Positions 26,285-34,569 of a DNA stretch of 64,000 nucleotides are shown in pieces. The position numbers were made by a program, and so were the translations under genes. The stretch is from Variovorax sp. dw_308 (GTDB lineage Bacteria > Pseudomonadota > Gammaproteobacteria > Burkholderiales > Burkholderiaceae_C), in the NCBI RefSeq assembly GCF_019207085.1, contig NZ_JAATOM010000004.1, positions 524,498-588,497 of the forward strand, read 5' to 3'. The notes under the pieces were generated by a model. That model did no database searches. It was not told the DNA's origin and was given only the letters and a program-made list of their open reading frames with translations. Numbering within the stretch: position 1 is the first letter of the stretch; each line of letters starts with the position of its first letter.

Positions 26285-26608
26285 TGGTTCCCCCCTGTTC
26301 ACGGCGTGTCTGATCGCACGCATTGGCAAGCACTCTATGCAGTGCGCAAGCACCTGATGCGAACGGTGGCGACAGTTAGGTGAAAACGCTGCCCGGTCTG
26401 TGGTCAAAATCACGACAACGGCTGCCCCTTCGAGCTGTCGAACCGGCTGGATGCATCAGCGAGGCAAGGGCGGAGCCAGCTCGTGCGTTATTGCGCGATG
26501 GTTACCGGCGTCGTTACCTCTGTGAACTTTCTGTTGACACTTCGCCTGTAGGATTGCCGGCCCGTCTCGTCAACGCTCCGATCGGCGTGTGCCGCGGTGT
26601 TCGGGAGC
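26285..26608. other. Divergent intergenic region without a gene
   Basis: About 325 bases separate two divergent transcription units and hold their promoters. A TTGACA hexamer near 26534 looks like a -35 box for the right-hand gene, but no -10 at 16-18 bases was convincing. No conserved ORF or RNA gene was recognised. Confidence 0.5.
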
Positions 26609-26636
26609 AACAGGAATGAGTAAACAGGAATGAGTA
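26609..26636 (+). repeat. Tandem 14-bp duplication over the start codon
   Basis: AACAGGAATGAGTA occurs twice in perfect tandem (26609-26622 and 26623-26636). Each copy contains an ATG. The first ATG (26616) opens a five-codon ORF, MSKQE, whose TGA (26631-26633) overlaps the second ATG (26630), the start of the sulfatase-fold gene. The only clear Shine-Dalgarno (GGGAG near 26603) is placed for the first ATG. Confidence 0.85.
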
Positions 26637-28870
26637 TTTCGCAGCCGGGTGCGCACGTTCGTCCGCCTTCGACGGGCGGGGAACTGGCAAACAGCACCGC
26701 GCAACGCATGGGACCGTGGAGGCTCGCATTTCTTCTGGTCATTCCGTTGGCCGCATGGCTGGCCTTTGCCAAGACCCTCCTTGTCATGGACGGGCTCTAC
26801 GGGGTGCCGAAGGGAGACCTTGGCTTGATGGCCATCGCGGGTTGGCTGGCGTGGTTCCAGCCACTGCGCTTCCTGGCCGCCTTGTTCGTGGGCTGGTGTA
26901 TTCAGCGCTTGTTCTTCCGGCGCCAGCGCTGGGTCATCCTGCCTGTCGCTCTTGTCGTGATGCTCGGGCTCGCGCTTGCCTTTACCTTGCGTCAACCGGG
27001 AACGAGTGTGCTGCCCGTGTTGGCAAGGTGGGCGAGCACCGCTGTCGTCCAATGCTGGGCCTTGGCGGTCTGTCTTTGGCGCGATGCCTTGTCGATTGCC
27101 GCCACGGTGCTGGTGTTCGGCGCCGTGATCCGGCTCGCCCCGCGCATCGCGCACACGGCCACGATCACCCTGCTGCAGGTCATCGTCATCGCGCTGTGCG
27201 CGCTGGTGGGTATCGACCTGGCCTATCAGTTCGCCACGGGCCAGCCGGCCAACACGATGGTCCTGCTTTTTGCGTTGCAGAACGCGCAGGACATGGTGCC
27301 CCTGGTCAAGTCGGAGGTGACCCCCTTCCGCGTGGTGGGTCTGGTGGGCGGCGTCGTCCTCGCGCTGGCCTGGGCCTGGCGCCAACGTGCGCTCGTGCGC
27401 CAGCCGATGGCCACCGGGCCGCAGGCGTACGTTGGCGGCGCCATCGCGCTGGTCGGGACGCTGGCGCTCCTGCTTCCGGCGCCTTCTCCCGCTGTGATGG
27501 AGGTGCACCGCTATGCCGAGGGGACGCTGGTCACCCTGGCCAGGACGGCCATGCCGTCGGCAGCGTCGGAGGCCGAGGTCAACGTGGAAAACGAATTCCA
27601 GCGTACCGGCAGGCCGCCCTGGTATAGCGCGGGCATGACGTTCAAGGCCACCGACAAGACGCAGCGGAAGAACGTGGTCGTCGTGATGATGGAATCGATC
27701 CGCGCGCAGTCGAGCACCGTGACTACGCCGCAGCTTCCCACCATGCCGTTCCTGAAGCGGCTGGCCGATCAAGGCCTGATGGTCGAGGACATGAGCGTCG
27801 TATCGCCACGCACGACGATGGCCTGGGTGGCGGTGCTCGATGGGCAGTACCCGCTGGCCAACCAGGGCACGGCGCGATGGGCGGCCGCCAACGAGAATCA
27901 TCCGCGCATCCGGTCGCTGCCGTCGGCACTGCGCGAGGCGGGGTATGCCACGAGCTTCTTCACGCCGACCGACATTCAGTTCCTGAGCGACCCGCAAGTC
28001 ATCCGGTCCATTGGCTTCGAGCACGTGCAATCAGAGCGCGACCTTGCCAAGCCGGGCGATGAATGGCCGACCTATTTCGGGATCGCCGACGACAAGATGG
28101 TCGATCCGATCATGGCTTGGACGGCGACGCAGGTGCAGGCGAAGCGACCGTTCATGACAACCATCATGACGAACGTCGGCCACCATGATTTCAGGACGCC
28201 GTCGACGTGGAAGAAGATCCACTTCGAGGGCGTGGACAAGCCCTCTCTGCAGGCTTACTACAACTGCCTGGCCTACATCGACAGCGTGCTGGCCCAACTG
28301 ATGGACGGCTACGCGAAACTCGGCGTCCTCGATGACACGATCTTCGTGTTCCTGGGGGACCACGGCGTGATGCTCGAGGAGCACGACGCCAAGCAATCGT
28401 TCAACATCCTCTATGAGGAAGGCGTGCGCATACCTTTCGTGGTCTATGCGCCTGGCGTGCCCGGGTTGAAGGGGACGAGAGTGCAGGGCGCGCGGCAGCA
28501 GATCGACATTCTTCCGACGATCGCCCAACTGCTCGGCTACCAGATCGAAGGGGCGCGGCTTCCAGGGCAGTCGCTGCTGGCGCCAGTGGATGCGAATCGG
28601 GATCTTTACTTCACCAGCAGCATCACCGGCTCCATGCTGGGCACGCGCCGTGGCACACGCAAATACCTCTACCCGCTGGACGGCACGCCGATGCTGACCT
28701 TCGATCTCGACAAGGACCCGGTCGAAGCGGCGCCGGTGCAGAACGTGCCGGCAGACGAACTCGCGCAGGCCCGTACGCGCATGCTCGAGTGGCAGAAGCG
28801 GGCCCAGCTGTCGCTGTTCGCGAGGCCCGATCCTTCCGCGGGGCCCGACGCTCCCTGGCTCGACAAGTAG
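26630..28870 (+). CDS. LtaS-type sulfatase-fold membrane enzyme (phosphoglycerol or phosphoethanolamine transferase-like)
   Basis: The 746-residue protein has about five to six membrane helices in residues 28-290 and then an exported sulfatase-fold domain (about 340-720). That domain has VVVVMMESIRAQ (metal Glu), SPRTTMAW with the candidate catalytic Thr395/396, and GDHGVM with metal Asp-His. These match lipoteichoic acid synthase and OpgB-like phosphoglycerol transferases, which modify envelope glycans with lipid-derived head groups. In a Gram-negative, periplasmic glucan or LPS modification is more likely than teichoic acid. The start lies in a tandem duplication that creates a leader ORF. 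It is convergent with the JmjC-like gene 9 bp away. Confidence 0.85.
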   Translation: MSISQPGAHVRPPSTGGELANSTAQRMGPWRLAFLLVIPLAAWLAFAKTLLVMDGLYGVPKGDLGLMAIAGWLAWFQPLRFLAALFVGWCIQRLFFRRQRWVILPVALVVMLGLALAFTLRQPGTSVLPVLARWASTAVVQCWALAVCLWRDALSIAATVLVFGAVIRLAPRIAHTATITLLQVIVIALCALVGIDLAYQFATGQPANTMVLLFALQNAQDMVPLVKSEVTPFRVVGLVGGVVLALAWAWRQRALVRQPMATGPQAYVGGAIALVGTLALLLPAPSPAVMEVHRYAEGTLVTLARTAMPSAASEAEVNVENEFQRTGRPPWYSAGMTFKATDKTQRKNVVVVMMESIRAQSSTVTTPQLPTMPFLKRLADQGLMVEDMSVVSPRTTMAWVAVLDGQYPLANQGTARWAAANENHPRIRSLPSALREAGYATSFFTPTDIQFLSDPQVIRSIGFEHVQSERDLAKPGDEWPTYFGIADDKMVDPIMAWTATQVQAKRPFMTTIMTNVGHHDFRTPSTWKKIHFEGVDKPSLQAYYNCLAYIDSVLAQLMDGYAKLGVLDDTIFVFLGDHGVMLEEHDAKQSFNILYEEGVRIPFVVYAPGVPGLKGTRVQGARQQIDILPTIAQLLGYQIEGARLPGQSLLAPVDANRDLYFTSSITGSMLGTRRGTRKYLYPLDGTPMLTFDLDKDPVEAAPVQNVPADELAQARTRMLEWQKRAQLSLFARPDPSAGPDAPWLDK

Positions 28871-28879
28871 GTCTTGCGT

Positions 28880-29830
28880 TCAGGTGGCCATGCGCCGCGC
28901 GCGCCAGGCCCTTTGCAGCAGGCTGATCGGCACCTTCGCGGCATTCGAGGCCACCACCTTGATCTCGTCGGCGACCGCGCTGTGCCCCACTTCCGCTGGT
29001 AGCCAGCCGCAACGGCGCAACATGTAATTGAACGCGTGCGCGCTGGTCAGCTTGTCGGATTTCTGGGTGCGGAAGGTGAAGGCCAGCGATATCGACAACT
29101 CGGCGCCCGTGGTCACCCGATGCGGCGCGATGAAGGGATGGTGCACGCCGAGCCCCGGCCGCAATTCGTAGGTCATCGCCTTCGATTCGAAGGAGGGCGA
29201 ATAGGTGGCCCGCTGGCTGCCGAACATCGAGAGCAGCCGGTCCTTGTCCGCCGGACTCATGACTTCGTCGTCGGCGGGGTCCCACAGCGCCACTGTCTTC
29301 GTGCCGCGCACCTGCATCAGGAAGTTCATCTCGCGGTCCATGTGATAGGGCGTGACCGAATCCTGTGTCGAGATGAAGATGTAGGTCGAATACCAGGTGA
29401 TGACCGGATCACATTCGTCGATGGCTGCCGCCACCTCGGACAGGATGCCCTCCAGGATCGGCCGGTACGCCGGGTCGCGCTCCGGGTTGTAGATGCAGAT
29501 GTAGGCCCTGGATTGCTCGAAACGGTCGAGCACATCGTCCAGTGAAAGGCCCTTGCTGAAGCGCGCGTAGGAGGAGTCGAAATCCGCGGTAGCCGGGATC
29601 ACGCCGACCCGGTACTTCACTTCGCTCGGCGGCAGGCGCCGGCACAGCGCGAACAGGGACGGCAGCCTGAAGGCGGGATGCTCGTCGAGGTGATGGCTGA
29701 CCAGGAAGGGTTGCCGGTTGTAGGACGCCCTGACCGTGTCCGGCGAGAAATCGATCAAGTGTTCCGGCAGGCCGCGTCCCCGCTCTGCCAGTTTTGCAGC
29801 CACGCTCCTTGGAACGAATTCACCCAGCAT
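28880..29830 (-). CDS. Cupin-8/JmjC-like protein
   Basis: The 316 residues have the core of JmjC-like Fe(II)/2-oxoglutarate oxygenases: VTPYHMDREMNF (HxD metal pair), GTKTVALWDPAD with the 2-oxoglutarate Lys, and HHPFIAPHRVTTGAE with the distal His. It is a paralogue of the gene at 34570 with the same motif order. It may hydroxylate a protein or small molecule, but homologues are mostly unstudied. ATG 29830 is the first start, and a long leader precedes it. The gene is convergent with the sulfatase-fold gene. Confidence 0.75.
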   Translation of the reverse strand: MLGEFVPRSVAAKLAERGRGLPEHLIDFSPDTVRASYNRQPFLVSHHLDEHPAFRLPSLFALCRRLPPSEVKYRVGVIPATADFDSSYARFSKGLSLDDVLDRFEQSRAYICIYNPERDPAYRPILEGILSEVAAAIDECDPVITWYSTYIFISTQDSVTPYHMDREMNFLMQVRGTKTVALWDPADDEVMSPADKDRLLSMFGSQRATYSPSFESKAMTYELRPGLGVHHPFIAPHRVTTGAELSISLAFTFRTQKSDKLTSAHAFNYMLRRCGWLPAEVGHSAVADEIKVVASNAAKVPISLLQRAWRARRMAT

Positions 29831-30547
29831 GTTTGACTCCTATGGCGAACACACCGGCCACGTTTGCACGCGTTGTTCAACAGTTTGTGCCCGCAAGTCA
29901 CAATCTGTCACTTCGCTCGCGGCGGGTCAACTGGCCGAATGGCCGAGTGAGTCGGTGGCGTGGGGTGTGTCCGCTGATGTGTGCCGCGGCGGTGGAAGCG
30001 GCGCTCGGTTGGTCACGCCCTGTCGCTGGACAGGCCGGCGCACTTGTTCTGGTCCCAGCTGTACGTGAGTTCCAATCGCGGGAGTCGCGCACCGCAGCGC
30101 GATCCGCCCCGCCGACGCTTGCATCCTTCGAACGAAGGAGCGCCCTGTGCGCGAAGGCGGTCGTGAGTCAGGTGGAAGTCACAAAAGGCTGAACGCGAGG
30201 TCCTAGGCTCGGCCTCCTTGACAGAGGTTGCGGTTTTCGAGACGCTCGTCTCGTCGAAATCACGACACCAAGAACACGGCACTGGTCGACTTGATCGGCA
30301 CGGCGCAAGAGGAGGCATTGCATGAAATTCATCGTCAGGAACAGCGACCGGTGTCTTTGCGCCGGGTCGGCCCGCGCGCCTTCGGGGTGCCTGCGGCAAG
30401 CTCGATCCCACCTCCCGCCCCAATCCCACTGACCGCGAGCGCGCGGACGGCGCCGCTTGCCGCCGCACTCGGGCACATCCCGCTCATGTAGTTCCGGGCG
30501 TCGTCGCAGGCGCCCTTCATTCGCCGCCCGGAGAGGCGGCTTTCATC
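29831..30547. other. Intergenic region, no supported gene
   Basis: About 720 bases separate divergent genes. A perfect hairpin, CGAGACG-CT-CGTCTCG (30238-30253), lies downstream of a TTGACA near 30219 and could be an operator. Open frames here are GC-frame shadows or unrecognised, such as a 116-codon one from ATG 29842. A 36-codon ORF at 30322 is listed separately. Nothing else was identified. Confidence 0.5.
30322..30432 (+). CDS. Possible 36-residue leader peptide or gene remnant
   Basis: AGAGGAGG lies 6 bases before ATG 30322, an unusually good ribosome site for this otherwise gene-free gap. The ORF encodes MKFIVRNSDRCLCAG and ends at TGA 30430-30432. Residues 10-36 are Cys/Arg/Pro-rich and match nothing I know. 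It may be a leader of the MFS transporter unit or the stub of a decayed gene. Only the strong ribosome site supports it. Confidence 0.25.
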   Translation: MKFIVRNSDRCLCAGSARAPSGCLRQARSHLPPQSH

Positions 30548-30683
30548 AGGAGGAGGAAAAATTGAGCACCATATCCACCACGGTGCCGACGGCAGGGCAT
30601 CCTCGACGGCCGATCCCAGCCGGCAGGAAGCCCTGTACAGAAAGATAGGCTGGCGGCTCATTCCCGTTCTTCTGTTCGGGTAC
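30548..30683 (+). pseudogene. Frameshifted N-terminus of the MFS transporter gene
   Basis: AGGAGGAGG (30548-30556) sits 5 bases before TTG 30562, which reads MSTISTTVPTAG and then goes out of frame. The frame of the transporter reads ASSTADPSRQEALYRKIGWR, then LIPVLLFGYM, into its first helix, but has no ATG, GTG or TTG of its own back to the TAG at 30489. One extra G in the GGG run at 30595-30597 would join the two parts into a normal MFS N-terminus. This is either a sequencing error or a real single-base deletion. Confidence 0.8.
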
Positions 30684-31913
30684 ATGATCGCCTACCTCGA
30701 TCGCGTCAACATCGGGTATGCCCAGCTCGGCATGAAGAAGTCCCTGCCCTGGGGCGACGAGGTCTACGCGCTGGGCGCCGGAATTTTCTTCGTCGGCTAC
30801 CTGATCTTCGAGGTGCCCAGCAACCTGTTGCTGGTCAAGATCGGAGCACGCAAGACCTTGCTGCGCATCATGGTCCTCTGGGGCTTGATGGCGGCGGGCA
30901 TGATGTTCGTGACCACGCCCACGCAGTTCTACATCGTGCGCTTCCTGCTGGGTGCCTGCGAAGCGGGCTTCTTTCCGGGCGTGATCCTGTACTTCACCTT
31001 CTGGTATCCGTCAGTGCGGCGTGGACAGGTGATCGCCATTTTCATGACGGCCACCAGCCTGATCAGCATTGCCGCAGGGCCCCTCTCGGGCGCGACCCTC
31101 AAGTACATGGAAGGCATGAACGGCTGGCATGGCTGGCAGTGGCTGTTCCTTGTCCAGGGGCTGCCCGCCACGATTCTCGGCGTGATCATCTATGTCTGGC
31201 TGGACGACAGGCCTGCCGGCGCAAAATGGCTGAGCGACAGCGAAAAGGCGCTCCTGAACTACAACCTGGAACAGGATGCCAGCACCGGTGACAACAAGGG
31301 GCATTCGTTCGGGCAGCTGCTGCGGGACCCGAAGGTCTACGCCTTCGCGTTGGTCTATTTCCTGCTGATGGGATGCGCCTACACGATCGTCTTCTGGAAG
31401 CCCACGCTCATCCAGAGCGGGGGCGTCGCTGACCTCTTCACGGTGGGCCTTCTGTCGGCCATTCCGAACATGGTCGGCGTGTTCAGCATGGTGCTGTTCG
31501 GCCGCAGTTCCGACAAGCTCAGGGACCGTCGCCTGCACTTCGGCGTCGCGGCGCTGCTGGCTGCGTGCGGCCTCTGGATGATGACCATGACGCAAGGGAA
31601 CCTGCAACTGTCGATGGCCGGCCTGTCGCTGACGGCGGTCTATGCCGCGACCACCCCGCTGTTCTGGGCCGCCGCGACCGAATACCTGCCAAAGGCGTCG
31701 GCCGCCGGCGGCATCGCGCTCATCAGCAGCCTCGGCGCCTTCGGCCCGTCGGTCGCCCCGTCGATGAACGCCGCCCTGACCAAGGCGACCGGCAACGGGA
31801 ACATGAGCATGTATGTGGTGGCGGCCTGCTACGTCCTCGCCGCCATCCTGATGTTCGTGGTGGTCGGCAGCAAGCGGCCGGCGCTGTCAGGTCCCCGCGT
31901 AGCAGTGCACTGA
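30684..31913 (+). CDS. MFS transporter, anion:cation symporter type (N-terminus probably broken)
   Basis: From ATG 30684 the frame gives 409 residues with 11-12 membrane helices. YLDRVNIGYAQLGMK is the ACS-family motif of the first helix, and a GxLxD-like loop and SGATLKYMEG-type turns follow. Such carriers import organic acids such as phthalate, hexuronates or tartrate. This start would cut the first helix in half and lacks a ribosome site. The real start is probably TTG 30562 in another frame (see 30548-30683). If the shift is real, the transporter is likely inactive or made at low level. Confidence 0.8.
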   Translation: MIAYLDRVNIGYAQLGMKKSLPWGDEVYALGAGIFFVGYLIFEVPSNLLLVKIGARKTLLRIMVLWGLMAAGMMFVTTPTQFYIVRFLLGACEAGFFPGVILYFTFWYPSVRRGQVIAIFMTATSLISIAAGPLSGATLKYMEGMNGWHGWQWLFLVQGLPATILGVIIYVWLDDRPAGAKWLSDSEKALLNYNLEQDASTGDNKGHSFGQLLRDPKVYAFALVYFLLMGCAYTIVFWKPTLIQSGGVADLFTVGLLSAIPNMVGVFSMVLFGRSSDKLRDRRLHFGVAALLAACGLWMMTMTQGNLQLSMAGLSLTAVYAATTPLFWAAATEYLPKASAAGGIALISSLGAFGPSVAPSMNAALTKATGNGNMSMYVVAACYVLAAILMFVVVGSKRPALSGPRVAVH

Positions 31914-32268
31914 AACGAGGCGGGGCGTGCTGGCGTCGGCCCGGCGATGCCGGCGCATCGTTACCGGACCGTCATCAGCTGGACGCCGGTCAAGGCCAGC
32001 GCCGCGGTCCAGGCCCGGCGCCGGAGCTTGACGCCCAGCAGGCGAGGCCGCAGGGACCAGAGCGCAGAGCGCGATGCCCGCGTTGCCGGCGCACGGGTGA
32101 CGGGCGTGCGCGGCCTGTCGCGGCGCAGCAGGCAGCACGACGCCGCACCGATGAGCAGCATGCCGGCGAGTCCCTGGACCAGCGTGCGGTCAATCGACAG
32201 CCCTGTGCAAACGCAACCGCCACGACGTCGAGGTGACCTTCGGGACAGCCGCTAGAATTGTGGCCAAC
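31914..32268. other. Intergenic region with one weak ORF
   Basis: This 355-base gap lies between the MFS gene and tRNA-Gly. It holds a possible small minus-strand ORF (31961-32161), listed separately, and no recognised RNA gene. Longer open frames here run antisense through the tRNA and are artefacts. Confidence 0.5.
31961..32161 (-). CDS. Possible small Arg-rich protein with hydrophobic ends
   Basis: The 66-residue frame reads MLLIGAASCCLLRRDRPR at the start and AWTAALALTGVQLMTV near the end, with an Arg-rich middle. It could be a short membrane-associated peptide, but high-GC DNA produces such frames by chance and no ribosome site stands out. No family was recognised. Confidence 0.25.
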   Translation of the reverse strand: MLLIGAASCCLLRRDRPRTPVTRAPATRASRSALWSLRPRLLGVKLRRRAWTAALALTGVQLMTVR

Positions 32269-32342
32269 GCGGGTGTAGTTCAATGGTAGAACGGCAGCTT
32301 CCCAAGCTTCATACGAGGGTTCGATTCCCTTCACCCGCTCCA
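32269..32342 (+). tRNA. tRNA-Gly (anticodon CCC)
   Basis: A full cloverleaf is visible. The acceptor stem is GCGGGTG/CACCCGC, the D-loop contains AGTTCAATGGTAGA, the anticodon loop is CTTCCCAAG and the T-loop is GGTTCGATTCC. The discriminator is T and the 3' CCA is encoded (32340-32342). A hairpin terminator follows 14 bases later. Confidence 0.97.
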
Positions 32343-32356
32343 ATCGAATCCGCGCC

Positions 32357-32378
32357 AAGGCCCCGCAAGGGGCTTTTT
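32357..32378 (+). terminator. Rho-independent terminator after tRNA-Gly
   Basis: AAGGCCCC-GCAA-GGGGCTTTTT forms a GC stem with a GCAA tetraloop followed by five T. It lies 14 bases after the tRNA 3' end and should stop its transcript. Confidence 0.85.
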
Positions 32379-32464
32379 CGTTGGCCATGCAGAAGGCGCC
32401 GGGCCCGAATCGAGGTCGTGGAATTCCTGCTGCGCAGGCCGTTCTTCCTGCAAGTTGCGGCTCC

Positions 32465-32914
32465 TCAGCCCGGCGGCGCGGCGGGCACCAGCCCGAAGCG
32501 CTGCATCGTCGCCATCAGCTTTGCCTTGTCCGGCGGCCCGCCGGCGCCGATGATCGCGCCGACTTCGCGAAAGTACGCCGCGCCGATGTCCGGCGTGTTG
32601 ATCACCAGCGCACGCGCCGGGGCGGCATGCGGATTGCTGAAGGCATGGACCACGCCGCGCGGTGTCGTCATCGAGTCGCCGGGCCGAAGGTCGCGGGTCT
32701 CGCCGCCCACGGAGTAGCGCAGGATCCCCTCCAGCGCATAGACCAACTCCTCGTTGGCCGAATGGCTGTGGGGCGGCGGCACGTTGGAACCCGGTGGAAC
32801 GAGCATTTCGAAGCAGCCGATCTGGCGGCCGCTGCCGGCCTCGTGCAGGTAGCGGATCTCGATCTGGCCGACGTGAATGACTTCCTGTTCCGTGGACGCA
32901 ATGGCTTCACTCAT
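32465..32914 (-). CDS. Cupin-domain protein
   Basis: The 149-residue protein is a single cupin: PPPHSHSANEELVYALEG (HxH and Glu of motif 1) and GDSMTTPRGVVHAFSNP (His of motif 2). ATG 32914 follows GAGGAG; a longer frame to 32968 would run into the divergent promoter and is not preferred. It would bind a metal and could be a dioxygenase, isomerase or binding protein. It is divergent from a MarR regulator 54 bp away, which likely controls it. Confidence 0.85.
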   Translation of the reverse strand: MSEAIASTEQEVIHVGQIEIRYLHEAGSGRQIGCFEMLVPPGSNVPPPHSHSANEELVYALEGILRYSVGGETRDLRPGDSMTTPRGVVHAFSNPHAAPARALVINTPDIGAAYFREVGAIIGAGGPPDKAKLMATMQRFGLVPAAPPG

Positions 32915-32938
32915 GGCACACTCCTCGTGTAAAAAATC

Positions 32939-32954
32939 TGTACGCAACAGTACA
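32939..32954. promoter_or_regulatory. Palindrome in the cupin/MarR divergent promoter
   Basis: TGTAC-N6-GTACA is a perfect inverted repeat in the 54-bp divergent gap. It overlaps two copies of TACGCAA, one in the spacer and one next to the marR start. Position and symmetry suit a MarR-family operator that governs both genes. Confidence 0.5.
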
Positions 32955-32968
32955 AATACTTTACGCAA

Positions 32969-33442
32969 ATGTCAACCACCAGAAAGACGACCCGCGTGCG
33001 CAACGTGAAGCCGTTGGTCATCACCCCGATGATCGGTTCGCTGCTGCGCCTGCCGCACGAGGTGATGGTCGGCCGCATGCTCGAATCGCTGCAGGCACAT
33101 GGCTTCCAGGTCACGATGACGGAGCTGCGCGTGTTCCTGTTTCCAGGACCGGACGGCCTGCGTCCGGCCGAGCTTTCGCGCCGGTGCGACATGACGCGCC
33201 AAGCCATGAACTACGTGCTTGCGAGCCTGGAGCGGCAGGACCTGATCGAGCGGCGCGACGGGGCCGACGTGGCCACGCGTGTCGTTCACCTCACCGCCAG
33301 AGGCTGGCGCCTGATCGAGCAAATCCGCGAGTGCGTGGCCACCGTCGAGGGAGAGTGGGCCGCGCTGCTCGGCAAGGAGCGCTTCGAGGAATTGCGCCAG
33401 ACGCTGCACGAGCTGTCGAAGCAGCTCGGCAAGGTCAACTAG
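32969..33442 (+). CDS. MarR-family transcriptional regulator
   Basis: The 157-residue protein has a winged helix-turn-helix: LRPAELSRRCDMTRQAMNYV and then LERQDLIERRDGADVATRVV as the wing with the conserved Asp/Arg, flanked by dimer helices at both ends. MarR proteins respond to aromatic or phenolic ligands. It starts at ATG 32969, divergent from the cupin gene, and probably represses both genes. An outer-membrane protein gene follows 86 bp downstream in the same direction. Confidence 0.88.
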   Translation: MSTTRKTTRVRNVKPLVITPMIGSLLRLPHEVMVGRMLESLQAHGFQVTMTELRVFLFPGPDGLRPAELSRRCDMTRQAMNYVLASLERQDLIERRDGADVATRVVHLTARGWRLIEQIRECVATVEGEWAALLGKERFEELRQTLHELSKQLGKVN

Positions 33443-33528
33443 TCTTTGGGGAGGCTTGGCTTGGCATGCGCCTTGCCATTAGCATGCCGGTCTTACAACC
33501 AACAACAACGCTCGAGGGCAATCGAAGA

Positions 33529-34473
33529 ATGTCTGCTCGTTTCTGGTGCGGCCTGGCAATGGTTGCGTGCGCGGTGTCGCCCGCAGGCGTGTGGGCTCAG
33601 AACCTCAACATCCTGGGGCCCAGGGTGCAGGACCAGGCCAATGGGGTGCTGGCGCTGATGTCGTATTCAGTGGTGCCCGACCTCACCTCCAGCAACCTGT
33701 CGATCAAGAACGCCAGCAGCGATAGCAACGGCATCTTCATGACGCAGCTGGGCGGGGGCTTCACCTTCAGCAAGTCGTTTCCCCTTTACCTGGAGGGCGC
33801 GGCGGCCTACAGCCGCTATGACCCGGTCTTCGTCGCCAGCGACGGCACCGAATCGCGCCGCTTGCCGACCCGATGGAACACCCTGAGCGGAACCGGCGGC
33901 ATTGGCTGGGATTTCCCGATCACGTCGGAGCTCGCCTTCAGGCCGATCTTCAATTTTTCGCTCGGCACCGTGGCCAGCGACCTGCGCGTTGCGCAGGCCT
34001 ACGTGAACCATGTCACCGACCGGCAGATCGAGTTCATCAACGGCGGACGTCTCGATGTCTATGGCCTGGGCGGCGCCGTCATGCTCGACTGGGAGCATTA
34101 CCGGGAGGACTACGAGGTCGACGTGGAGCTGCGCTACACCGACATCCGCCTGAAAACCTACGGTGTCGACAACCCGTCCTTGCAGGGCAGCGCCTCGGCG
34201 CGCACCGCCAATGTCTGGGCCCGCTACCGCGCACCCACCGGGCTGATGGCGCTGGACCGGCCGTTGCGCTATGTGCTGGAGTTTTCGCACTCGCGCTACC
34301 TCGGCAGCCAGGCCGATATCCTGGGCTTCGACCGCCTGACCACGCTGGGTCTCGGGCTCGAACTGGACACCAGCGCGCACGATGTCTTCGTCACGCGGCT
34401 GCGCGCGGTGGTGCGCTATGTGTTCGGGAACAACGTCTCGGGCGTATCGCTCGGGCTGGCAGCGAGTTTTTGA
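33529..34473 (+). CDS. Outer-membrane beta-barrel protein, unassigned
   Basis: The 314-residue protein has a signal peptide (residues 1-23, ending GVWAQ), alternating aromatic/polar strands such as FSLGTVASDLRV and RYVLEFSHSRYLG, and a C-terminal Phe (SLGLAASF), as in outer-membrane barrels. ATG 33529 opens the signal peptide; a much longer frame upstream runs through the marR gene. It resembles autotransporter-barrel-like or Solitary outer membrane proteins. Function is unknown. It follows the MarR gene but may have its own promoter. Confidence 0.7.
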   Translation: MSARFWCGLAMVACAVSPAGVWAQNLNILGPRVQDQANGVLALMSYSVVPDLTSSNLSIKNASSDSNGIFMTQLGGGFTFSKSFPLYLEGAAAYSRYDPVFVASDGTESRRLPTRWNTLSGTGGIGWDFPITSELAFRPIFNFSLGTVASDLRVAQAYVNHVTDRQIEFINGGRLDVYGLGGAVMLDWEHYREDYEVDVELRYTDIRLKTYGVDNPSLQGSASARTANVWARYRAPTGLMALDRPLRYVLEFSHSRYLGSQADILGFDRLTTLGLGLELDTSAHDVFVTRLRAVVRYVFGNNVSGVSLGLAASF

Positions 34474-34569
34474 TGCCGCAGTGGGGCCGGTCCCCGGTCG
34501 AAGTGGTCTTGCCATCCCGACCAGCTTGATTGCGCGGGCCCAGGCCGCGCCAAGTCCTGCCCGGAAGGC

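Noticed and set aside
26534..26600. TTGACA upstream of the sulfatase-fold gene as a sigma-70 promoter
   Set aside because: No -10 hexamer at 16-18 bases; the nearest TAGGAT is too close.
29842..30192. A 116-codon frame starting MANTPATFARVV in the 29.8-30.5 kb gap
   Set aside because: No ribosome site or recognisable domain, and it overlaps the divergent promoter region of the JmjC-like gene. Kept only as a note.
31990..32388. A 132-codon minus-strand frame beginning MANEKAPCGALARIRLERV
   Set aside because: It runs antisense across tRNA-Gly; the LERVKGIEPSYEAWEAAV part is a known artefact of translating the reverse of a tRNA-Gly gene.
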